This document shows, one piece after another, positions 7,483 to 12,515 of a stretch of DNA of 31,491 bases (its first letter is position 1; each line of letters starts with the position of its first letter). A program made the position numbers and the translations under genes. The DNA lies in IMG/VR virus record IMGVR_UViG_3300037092_000250, positions 1 through 31,491 of that record. The stretch is one strand, 5' to 3'. This DNA is from a virus. The notes under the pieces are model-generated. The model did no database searches. It saw only the letters and a program-made list of their open reading frames with translations, and had not been told where the DNA came from.

Positions 7483-8364
7483 ATGACCACTCAAATCACA
7501 AACACAGAAACGAAAATGAACCTCCAGGCCAAACCGGATCAGTTAGCTAAAAGCAGCATCTACGAACAAATCACAGAGAGAATCTGTGGAATGCTAGAAG
7601 CAGGTACCGCACCTTGGACGAAGACATGGAAGGTAAACAGAGGACTCCCGCGCAACCTAGTTTCCAAGCGTGAGTACAGGGGGATTAACACTTTCTTACT
7701 TCATGCTATGCAATACGAAAGCCCGTTTTGGTTGACGTATCGGCAGGCACACGCAGCAGGCGCTAACGTCCGCAAGGGTGAGAAAGCTTGCCCAGTGGTA
7801 TTCTGGAAACAGGTTGAGGTGCAGGATAAGGAGTCCACCGACACCATCAAGATCCCATTTTTGAGGTTCTACTACGTGTTCAATGTTGCTCAGCTGGACG
7901 GACTGAAAGAAACCCCCACGGTGGAGCTACAGCACACTCCAGCAGCTCAGATTGTCGCAGGCTATGCCAATGCACCCCAAATCAAACACGGCATGGCAGC
8001 GGCCTTTTACGACCCCAATGCGGACACCGTAGGAATGCCTGACCAGGCACGCTTCAATTCCGAAGCTGACTATTTTGGTACACTCTTCCACGAGTTGACC
8101 CATTCGACAGGCAGCAAAAGCCGGCTGGACAGGTTGACTAGCACCAGCTTTGGCAGCGAGGAGTACTCCAAAGAAGAGTTAATCGCAGAAATGGGCTCAG
8201 CTTTCCTTTGCGGTGCAGCTGGACTTGAGAGGCACTTGGAGAACTCCGCAGCATATCTGGCAGGGTGGCTAAAGGCACTTAAGAATGACCCCAAGCTAAT
8301 TGTTCAATCAGCAGCGCAGGTTCAAAAGGCTTCAGACTACATCCTAGGAGTGAAGCCGGAATAA
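7483..8364 (+). CDS. ArdC-like antirestriction protein (ssDNA-binding domain plus metallopeptidase-like domain)
   Basis: A 293-residue ArdC/DUF1738 protein. The N-terminal domain (about 22-140) contains the family signatures APWTKTW, NLVSKREYRGIN, FWLTYRQA and VRKGEKACPVVFWK, which bind single-stranded DNA in the plasmid-borne relatives. The C-terminal domain has the zinc-peptidase motif HELTH at 203-207 and a downstream EELIAEMG (Glu236 candidate third ligand). ArdC proteins of conjugative plasmids protect incoming DNA against type I restriction. Here it would protect phage DNA at entry. It is the first gene after the structured leader, with an A-rich, SD-free start region. Confidence 0.92.
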   Translation: MTTQITNTETKMNLQAKPDQLAKSSIYEQITERICGMLEAGTAPWTKTWKVNRGLPRNLVSKREYRGINTFLLHAMQYESPFWLTYRQAHAAGANVRKGEKACPVVFWKQVEVQDKESTDTIKIPFLRFYYVFNVAQLDGLKETPTVELQHTPAAQIVAGYANAPQIKHGMAAAFYDPNADTVGMPDQARFNSEADYFGTLFHELTHSTGSKSRLDRLTSTSFGSEEYSKEELIAEMGSAFLCGAAGLERHLENSAAYLAGWLKALKNDPKLIVQSAAQVQKASDYILGVKPE

Positions 8365-8376
8365 GTTAGTTCACGA

Positions 8377-8409
8377 AGTCCACGGAGGCCTCAAAAACCT
8401 CCGTGGACT
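8377..8409. repeat. 12-bp hairpin after the ardC-like gene
   Basis: AGTCCACGGAGG (8377-8388) pairs perfectly with CCTCCGTGGACT (8398-8409) around a 9-nt A-rich loop. It begins 13 nt after the ardC stop, where a terminator would sit, but no T-tract follows on the plus strand. It shares its core with the GTCCACGG repeats, so it may be part of the origin-like array. Confidence 0.6.
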
Positions 8410-8432
8410 AACTACCCCTAAAACTGCAAAAT

Positions 8433-8546
8433 AGCCAATGTTTATGCGGTTAGTATTCAGTCCATGGACTAAGTTCACGGCACTTTTAGAAAATCGTCAG
8501 TCCACTTCAATCTATAACGATTACAGAAACCGCATAAACATTGGCT
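8433..8546. repeat. 19-bp perfect inverted repeat with 76-nt spacer
   Basis: The arm at 8433-8451 (AGCCAATG...GCGGTT) is exactly complementary to 8528-8546 (AACCGC...CATTGGCT). A perfect 19-bp match over 76 nt of spacer is far beyond chance and could form a large stem-loop in RNA or single-stranded DNA. It sits centrally in the candidate origin region. Confidence 0.8.
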
Positions 8547-8590
8547 CTAATTAAGTTCACGAAGTTCACGGACTACCGTTCACGGACTTA

Positions 8591-8654
8591 GTCCACGGGA
8601 TAAATATATCCCCCTATATAAATATAGGGGGATATTTATATTTAACCCGTGGAC
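8591..8654. repeat. Bipartite AT-rich palindrome
   Basis: The outer arms GTCCACGGG (8591-8599) and CCCGTGGAC (8646-8654) enclose the inner perfect 13-bp arms ATATCCCCCTATA (8606-8618) and TATAGGGGGATAT (8623-8635) with loop TAAA. The structure could extrude as a cruciform and contains an obvious AT-rich melting zone. Confidence 0.75.
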
Positions 8655-8762
8655 AGTACCAGTCCATAACCGCCAATTAAAAATAAAAAAATAAAAATGA
8701 CCTAGTGTGGTTGTATTCGACACCCCCACGACCTATGATGGATGTGAAAGGTAACCAAAACT

Positions 8763-9098
8763 ATGAAATTACAAACCCCAAAAATGTCAGTCAACGGTTC
8801 ACACCTGGACATCATCGCAGACCTACGCGGGATGATGACAGCCAGGCTTACGAAACTCAAAGCAGGCAAATCATCGGAGGACTCTGGCACAACCATGATG
8901 AACCTCATCCCACCGTTCACCACGAAATACGGAGCTAGGACAGCTAACGACGTGTTCTACAAAGAAAACGGACTGCTAGCCCGCACCATCTACAAAGACG
9001 TTTGCGCGAACGTCCACCGGACACCAATCAGCAAAGACGGCCCAGTCGTTGCAACGTGTGAAACCATCCAAGTGCCAACCGTAGTGGGATTAGACTAA
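8763..9098 (+). CDS. Hypothetical protein (111 aa)
   Basis: A 111-residue basic protein, not recognised. It contains a predicted helix at about residues 14-36 (LDIIADLRGMMTARLTKLKA) and a mixed C-terminal half with two Cys. It is the first gene right of the origin-like region. An AAAGG lies 12 nt upstream of the ATG. A longer frame at 8705-8938 in another register was judged the weaker candidate. It ends 4 nt before the Rmf-like gene, so the two are likely co-translated. Confidence 0.55.
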   Translation: MKLQTPKMSVNGSHLDIIADLRGMMTARLTKLKAGKSSEDSGTTMMNLIPPFTTKYGARTANDVFYKENGLLARTIYKDVCANVHRTPISKDGPVVATCETIQVPTVVGLD

Positions 9099-9102
9099 TT
9101 CT

Positions 9103-9321
9103 ATGAATGCCAAACTTGCACCAGTTAGACCGGACGAAAATACGGCATTTGGCCGCGGATATTACGACCGGCTGGATGGATTTAGCGAAAAGTCAAACCC
9201 CTATGATGGACCGCAAGCTAGACAGCAATGGACATGGGGATGGGAAGCAGCTGACAAAAACGAGGAATCCTGCCAACCATTGGGACAGTTCCAGTCCCTA
9301 CAAGTACTCGAATACAGATGA
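9103..9321 (+). CDS. Rmf/CrpP-like small protein (72 aa)
   Basis: A 72-residue protein whose residues 15-51 follow the pattern of ribosome modulation factor and CrpP-type domains: AFGRGYYDRLDG, then NPYDGPQARQQWTWGWEAA (Gly-Tyr, Gly, Asn-Pro-Tyr, Trp, Gly-Trp, Ala in order). Rmf dimerises stationary-phase ribosomes in gammaproteobacteria. Many phage proteins share only the fold, so ribosome binding is not assured. Its stop overlaps the next tiny frame as ATGA. A second protein of the same type is encoded at 10523-10759. Confidence 0.65.
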   Translation: MNAKLAPVRPDENTAFGRGYYDRLDGFSEKSNPYDGPQARQQWTWGWEAADKNEESCQPLGQFQSLQVLEYR

Positions 9322-9392
9322 TTAGCGAAGAACAATGCGATGAGTGCAAGCGTAACTACGCGATTGTAGATTACGACTACGACTACGCCTAG
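9318..9392 (+). CDS. Possible 24-aa peptide with CxxC and Asp-Tyr repeat
   Basis: A 24-codon frame coupled by ATGA to the Rmf-like gene. The peptide starts MISEEQCDECKRNY and ends with a DYDYDYA repeat. CDEC could be half a zinc site. A frameshift joining it to the following 39-codon frame is conceivable. It is below normal annotation length; the ATGA junction is the main support. Confidence 0.3.
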   Translation: MISEEQCDECKRNYAIVDYDYDYA

Positions 9393-9396
9393 ACAA

Positions 9397-9516
9397 ATGG
9401 TTGGAGTACCAGCTGACGATGCCGACGGGGTAGCAGTAAAGCTCTGGTTTGGCTGCAATCAGTTCGAGCCGGAGGAAGCGTCAGAAGCCAAGCCTGTAAA
9501 AATGGAATTTGAGTAG
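9397..9516 (+). CDS. Possible small acidic protein (39 aa)
   Basis: A 39-codon frame starting 4 nt after the previous tiny frame. The protein is acidic (VPADDADG, then EPEEASEAKP) with a short hydrophobic aromatic segment (LWFGC). No family is recognised. It may be a free-standing small gene or the displaced C-terminal part of the preceding frame. It ends 16 nt before the ACGGGGAC motif that begins the next unit. Confidence 0.35.
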   Translation: MVGVPADDADGVAVKLWFGCNQFEPEEASEAKPVKMEFE

Positions 9517-9532
9517 TCCAGCCATACGCCAC

Positions 9533-9558
9533 ACGGGGACAGGTGGCGTACCGGTATG
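9533..9558 (+). promoter_or_regulatory. ACGGGGACAGGTG start-proximal motif, copy 1
   Basis: ACGGGGACAGGTGGCGTACC lies with its GGGGAC 21 nt upstream of the ATG at 9556. The internal AGGTG can serve as a Shine-Dalgarno sequence with a 10-nt spacer, but the conserved ACGGGGAC block extends beyond it. Six such copies occur in the window. Confidence 0.65.
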
Positions 9559-9939
9559 GAGCTATTATCAAAATTCATTTGTGGCGTTTTCGAGAGCGGA
9601 GGCGCAGAACAGGCAATCGCTTTCCCAATGGCGATGCAACATAATGCAGTGTGGGAATACATGTGCGGAGGCAATCCAGAGGCCAAGCCAGTTTCCGCAG
9701 GGTTTTTTCACCAGGAGGGAGGACAGGTTGACCTGGTAACTGGTAACTCTGAATCAATGGCGCATTACAACAATGGTGACCCATTGCCTAGCCGGCCAGC
9801 CCAGGATGGCGCGTTAATCCAGCAAATGCTCAACAGTGCAGCGCGTAATCGGTTTGACCTACGACTACAGTTATACCGCAACCTACCTAGCAGACCACCC
9901 CAAAAACGGCCAGCACCGCCTGAAATGTCAATGTCGTGA
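9556..9939 (+). CDS. Hypothetical protein (127 aa)
   Basis: A 127-residue protein, not recognised. Residues 1-95 look like folded protein (FICGVFESGGAEQAIAFPMA, then HNAVWEYMCGGNPEA). The last 30 residues are Arg/Pro-rich and of poor quality, while another register at 9836-9950 reads more naturally (YDYSYTATYLADHP). A frameshift or an alternative ending near 9840 is therefore possible. The start is fixed by the motif at 9533-9558. It is the last gene before the terminator at 9957-9987. Confidence 0.55.
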   Translation: MELLSKFICGVFESGGAEQAIAFPMAMQHNAVWEYMCGGNPEAKPVSAGFFHQEGGQVDLVTGNSESMAHYNNGDPLPSRPAQDGALIQQMLNSAARNRFDLRLQLYRNLPSRPPQKRPAPPEMSMS

Positions 9940-9956
9940 AATATTTTTTAGCTACA

Positions 9957-9987
9957 AAGCCCCTGTATTTACAGGGGCTTCTTTGTG
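9957..9987 (+). terminator. Rho-independent terminator
   Basis: AAGCCCCTGT (9957-9966) and ACAGGGGCTT (9971-9980) form a perfect 10-bp stem with loop ATTT, followed by the T-rich tail CTTTGTGTT. It ends the ardC-side unit just before the promoter at 10005. Confidence 0.8.
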
Positions 9988-10004
9988 TTATAGACGATTG
10001 TTAG

Positions 10005-10031
10005 TTGTAATTTTTCACGGATGCATAGAAT
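10005..10031 (+). promoter_or_regulatory. Rightward promoter, duplicate of the leftward early promoter
   Basis: TTGTAA (10005-10010) and TAGAAT (10026-10031) are spaced by 15 nt. The gene at 10037 starts 5 nt after TAGAAT, so its mRNA is probably leaderless. The block is almost identical to the minus-strand block at 7171-7198, including the shared CGGATGCATAGAATG, and it follows directly on a terminator. Confidence 0.7.
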
Positions 10032-10036
10032 GAAAT

Positions 10037-10252
10037 ATGAAAAATACACCTACTCCTACTAACCCGTCATCCTACTCCGTTAATCTTTACGCCGTCTGGC
10101 TACTAAACGGGAATAAAAACGACACCGATACAAAAATACTAGAAGTCGTTGAACCATTCAAAAGCGAAAGCGAAGCACGGGCTTACGGAGAAAAAGCGGT
10201 TTCTAATCAATTTTCCAAGGTAATAGACTTCACAGTTGGTCCAGCTTATTGA
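10037..10252 (+). CDS. Hypothetical protein (71 aa)
   Basis: A 71-residue protein, not recognised. It has a Thr/Pro-rich N-terminus, a beta-like segment (YSVNLYAVWLLNG), and a helix-rich remainder (ESEARAYGEKAVSNQF). The length and pattern resemble small phage accessory proteins of two-layer alpha/beta type, but no function follows. It is first in the unit driven by the promoter at 10005-10031. The predicted leaderless start supports the ATG choice. Confidence 0.6.
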   Translation: MKNTPTPTNPSSYSVNLYAVWLLNGNKNDTDTKILEVVEPFKSESEARAYGEKAVSNQFSKVIDFTVGPAY

Positions 10253-10260
10253 CCCACCCC

Positions 10261-10305
10261 ACGGCGGCAGGTGCCATCGTGGCGTGTTCGAGTCGCGCCC
10301 GCCGT
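10261..10305 (+). ncRNA. tRNA-like acceptor/T-arm minihelix
   Basis: In the 86-nt gap between two small genes, ACGGCGG (10261-10267) pairs perfectly with CCGCCGT (10299-10305) like a 7-bp acceptor stem. Immediately inside, GCGTG (10282-10286) and CGCGC (10294-10298) enclose TTCGAGT, a canonical 7-nt T-loop. Only 14 nt replace the D and anticodon arms, so it is not a complete tRNA. Those 14 nt include GCCA-TCG-TGGC pairing potential, like a variable arm. It may be a degenerate tRNA 3' half or a tRNA-mimicking RNA. Confidence 0.4.
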
Positions 10306-10338
10306 GTCAGTGCCAAATCCCAGTAAGACGAGGCCACC

Positions 10339-10521
10339 ATGAAAATGAAAACCTACAAATTAACGCTATACGAAGGCCAGGACTACGTTGCTGAAATCCC
10401 CTGGAATGACGACACGCCCAACGCTGGGAAAACTTTCAGAGCTGGAGATTTTATATCGCTATCTACGTTGCAACATATCGGTGTAGATGAGGACGCAGAA
10501 TTAACCGCTAGACTAAACTAA
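10339..10521 (+). CDS. Hypothetical protein (60 aa)
   Basis: A 60-residue protein, not recognised, with alternating short beta-like segments (YKLTLYEG, YVAEIPW, KTFRAGDFISL) that suggest a small beta-barrel fold. A GAGG 6 nt before the ATG supports the chosen start over Met3. It lies between the tRNA-like element and the second Rmf-like gene with a 1-nt gap, so the latter is probably co-translated. Confidence 0.6.
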   Translation: MKMKTYKLTLYEGQDYVAEIPWNDDTPNAGKTFRAGDFISLSTLQHIGVDEDAELTARLN

Positions 10522-10522
10522 T

Positions 10523-10759
10523 ATGATACCTACTACTGACTACAACTACTCACGAGGCTCCAACGCAGCAATGCGCAAACAGCCACGCACAGATAACCCA
10601 TTCAAACAAGGCTCCGCAGCGTTCAACGCATGGAACGAAGGCTGGGATTCGTGGAATAATATCGACTGGGACGCCAGACGTAGGGAGTGCCGAGAGCAAC
10701 TAGCAGCTGGAAACTGGCAGAGCTGGGTAGAGGAATCACATAACAAGGAGGCAGTATGA
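10523..10759 (+). CDS. Second Rmf/CrpP-like small protein (78 aa)
   Basis: A 78-residue protein whose residues 12-46 show the Rmf/CrpP pattern: GSNAAM, NPFKQGSAAFNAWNEGWDSW, with the Asn-Pro-Phe and Trp-x-x-Gly-Trp hallmarks. The C-terminal part is acidic and Trp-rich. As for its counterpart at 9103-9321, the family suggests binding to ribosomes or another host target, but this is not demonstrated. Its last codons contain the strong SD (AAGGAGG, 10745-10751) of the next gene, with which it overlaps by 4 nt. Confidence 0.65.
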   Translation: MIPTTDYNYSRGSNAAMRKQPRTDNPFKQGSAAFNAWNEGWDSWNNIDWDARRRECREQLAAGNWQSWVEESHNKEAV

Positions 10760-11286
10760 CACTTAAAGAAATGCTAGGTGAGATGCAGGATGAGTTCCTA
10801 CGCATAAAGAACGTAGCAGGACAGATTGGCAGTTATGATGAGGTTGTTGGTATCTGCGAACGCGCAATAAACCGTGCTGGAGATTGGAAAAAAGAGATAA
10901 GCGAGTCTGACTTTGTCATCACAAAACGCGGTCCAGTATCAGTAATATTCCCACAACAGAAAATAGACATTGTGATAGCTGCATCATTGCGCAGTCAACT
11001 GATTACGCACGGAGCAAGCAAGCTAGCCCCTTCAATAGAAACCTACATACCACTAGAGGAAGGCCATCTATGTAAGTTATCCAAAGATGAACTAATTGCG
11101 CTATACAAGTGGTTAATTTCTACTAGCTGCCCTATAGGACTAGCAGCGTGTGAGAAACTAATTGAAAAGCTTGAACTTGCGTTAAGTGCTGCCGAGTTAG
11201 GCTCCGCATTTCTCACAGGCCACGCAGGCATCAAGCCCACTCCCTCAGCTGCCCCAGTCAAACCATTCGACCCCGACGACCTATGA
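10756..11286 (+). CDS. Hypothetical protein (176 aa)
   Basis: A 176-residue, mostly helical protein without a recognised family. The N-terminus (LKEMLGEMQDEFLRIKN) is amphipathic, residues 55-75 contain beta-like hydrophobics, and the C-terminus is Pro-rich and ends in acidic PFDPDDL. The start is well defined by a near-perfect SD (AAGGAGG) 4 nt before the ATG and an ATGA overlap with the upstream gene. Its stop overlaps the next start in the same way. Function unknown. Confidence 0.7.
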   Translation: MTLKEMLGEMQDEFLRIKNVAGQIGSYDEVVGICERAINRAGDWKKEISESDFVITKRGPVSVIFPQQKIDIVIAASLRSQLITHGASKLAPSIETYIPLEEGHLCKLSKDELIALYKWLISTSCPIGLAACEKLIEKLELALSAAELGSAFLTGHAGIKPTPSAAPVKPFDPDDL

Positions 11287-11549
11287 CCCTAATCCTCGAC
11301 ATCGCCGCCGTAATCACCGCAGGAATCTGCACAGCAACCGCAGCTGACATCTACTTCTCCCAAGGTGGAGCAGTTGACAACTCAGTCCACGCAATCATTC
11401 CACTTGTGAAGGTGGAGCTACAAGCCAACGAAGACGCAAAGGCGCTTGGTTGGAAGCCCATTTACCTGCAAAACGACTTCAACGTGCAGGTAGGCAACAA
11501 CAGCTGGAGTCTAGCTGGCTTGCTGAAGATGGTGGAGGCGGGGATATGA
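11283..11549 (+). CDS. Small protein with N-terminal signal or membrane segment (88 aa)
   Basis: An 88-residue protein beginning with a hydrophobic stretch (LILDIAAVITAGICTATAA) that could be a signal peptide or signal anchor, though it lacks the usual positive N-terminus. The rest is soluble, ending NSWSLAGLLKMVEAGI. ATGA overlaps with both neighbours indicate a coupled cassette. It may act at the envelope, for example in superinfection exclusion, but nothing specific supports this. Confidence 0.55.
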   Translation: MTLILDIAAVITAGICTATAADIYFSQGGAVDNSVHAIIPLVKVELQANEDAKALGWKPIYLQNDFNVQVGNNSWSLAGLLKMVEAGI

Positions 11550-11650
11550 TAACAATCACAACTGGACAAGGCTCTACATGGGATGCCGAAGTTAACAAGT
11601 ATCTAGCTGAATTTCCTTGGCACCAAATCTCAATGTTCATCCTTACATAG
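11546..11650 (+). CDS. Possible small protein (34 aa)
   Basis: A 34-codon frame coupled by ATGA to the preceding gene. The peptide begins MITITTGQGSTWDAE and ends WHQISMFILT. Nothing is recognised. It is the third coupled junction in a row, which favours translation; it is the last frame before the non-coding region at 11651-11999. Confidence 0.4.
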   Translation: MITITTGQGSTWDAEVNKYLAEFPWHQISMFILT

Positions 11651-11999
11651 CATCTGGTTATAGCTCAGAGCCTATCTAATCGCTAGGATGCCCTAGGACG
11701 CATCAGGCTTAGGCAGGGTGTCAGCACACCACCACACACGCAATCGTTCAACAGCGCCCAGCCAGGCTTCCGCACGCAGGCAACAGGCACCCCGCCACCC
11801 CCATAAGGAATCTATTAAGGTGGTGATTTAGCAGGATACCCACCACATGAGCATTCGGGTTTTCTCGGAGACTTTTTGAAACTGAGTCCTGTCCCATTTA
11901 GCTATTTAGTTATATTTAGCCAGATATGGACGCTTCTATAGTGATTACTGGTTGATTTGGGCTTTTCTCAGGCGCTGACGGGGACAGGTGCGGTAAGGT
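11651..11999. other. Non-coding gap before the terminase genes; candidate cos/late control region
   Basis: No convincing gene is present in these 349 nt. The contents are a pyrimidine-rich CA/CC tract (11720-11815), a weak stem GGTGGT...ACCACC-type (11819-11848), a 13-nt match to the early operator (11902-11914), a TATAGT box (11937-11942) without a good -35, and the ACGGGGAC motif at the right end. In lambda-like phages, cos lies immediately upstream of the small terminase gene, so this is where a packaging site would be expected. No cos sequence is identifiable by eye. Confidence 0.4.
11902..11914. repeat. 13-nt copy of the early operator sequence
   Basis: CTATTTAGTTATA here repeats 7270-7282, the right two thirds of the palindrome over the rightward early promoter. 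The left arm is not conserved here. It may be a weaker site for the same regulator upstream of the late genes. Confidence 0.4.
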
Positions 12000-12002
12000 A
12001 TG
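11978..12002 (+). promoter_or_regulatory. ACGGGGACAGGTG start-proximal motif, copy 2
   Basis: ACGGGGACAGGTGCGGTAAG lies with GGGGAC 20 nt upstream of the small terminase ATG at 12000. AGGTG gives an SD with a 9-nt spacer. This copy opens the late head block. Confidence 0.7.
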
Positions 12003-12515
12003 AAGTCCCATCAAAAGTCCCATGCCGGCGAATCGCTGAGAGTTAAGCAAAAGAAGCAGCTAGCATCCCTTTGCGGATGCTCTACCAAGTCCCTGACCCG
12101 CTGGGAAAAGGAGCCTGATTTCCCGAAGAAGCACGCTGACGGCTGGGATGTTGACGAGGTAACAGAGTGGATGACGCTTAACGGCCAGCAGAAGGCAGCT
12201 ACGGGAAGCTTACGCGACCAAAACCTACTGCTAAAGAACGAGCAACTTCGCTGGGAGATAGACCGTGACAAGGAGCTATACTTAAAAAAGGTGGATGTTC
12301 AACGCTGGCTAGGCGAAATGATTGGCGCATTTGAGACTAGCCTATTCTCAGCAGTCAACCGTATAGCAGCACAAGTAGCAGTTCAGGAGCCAGGCGCAGC
12401 TTCCACAACACTTCGTAAGGAGTTCAAGAAAGCCTTAGCCAAGTTATCCACCGAGCCGTGGATTGCAACCAAAGGAGCCAATGAGTCCACAGATAGCACC
12501 AGTAAGCAAGCTTAA
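12000..12515 (+). CDS. Terminase small subunit, Nu1-like
   Basis: A 171-residue protein with an N-terminal winged helix-turn-helix of the lambda gpNu1 type (ASLCGCSTKSLTRWEKEPDF, about residues 18-37) followed by a DEVTEWM helix. The remainder is a helical assembly domain. The small subunit binds cos and loads the large subunit for packaging. The ATG is set by the motif copy 20 nt upstream. The 3' end overlaps the large subunit gene by 35 nt. Position and partner strongly support the call. Confidence 0.85.
   Translation: MKSHQKSHAGESLRVKQKKQLASLCGCSTKSLTRWEKEPDFPKKHADGWDVDEVTEWMTLNGQQKAATGSLRDQNLLLKNEQLRWEIDRDKELYLKKVDVQRWLGEMIGAFETSLFSAVNRIAAQVAVQEPGAASTTLRKEFKKALAKLSTEPWIATKGANESTDSTSKQA

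Larger units (their letters stand above)
8370..8654. repeat. Repeat-rich non-coding region with nine GTYCACGR-type repeats; candidate replication origin
   Basis: The 398-nt gap between the ardC-like gene and the next gene is packed with copies of GTTCACGR or GTCCACGG. Direct copies lie near 8369, 8379, 8473, 8555, 8564, 8578 and 8591, with inverted copies near 8401 and 8647. It also contains three nested inverted repeats (listed separately) and an AT-rich stretch at 8600-8645 and 8676-8697. Iterons plus an AT-rich unwinding zone near a RepA-like gene are typical of plasmid and phage origins. A partition or terminator role is also possible. Confidence 0.5.

Noticed and set aside
8377-8409. Intrinsic terminator after the ardC-like gene
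   Set aside because: The hairpin is strong but lacks a T-tract; classified as a repeat-array element instead.
8705-8938. 77-codon frame overlapping the start of the 111-aa gene
   Set aside because: Composition is His/Arg/Pro-rich without predicted secondary structure; the alternative register at 8763-9098 has a better protein profile and couples to the next gene.
9533-9558. Sigma-54 (-24/-12) promoter interpretation of the ACGGGGAC motif
   Set aside because: The GG-N10-GC spacing is not met in the copies, and the motif sits too close to the start codon for a standard sigma-54 promoter with a normal leader.
9836-10033. 65-codon plus-strand frame through the terminator at 9957
   Set aside because: Its end lies within the terminator stem and promoter. 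Only a possible frameshift ending of the 127-aa gene is retained as a note.
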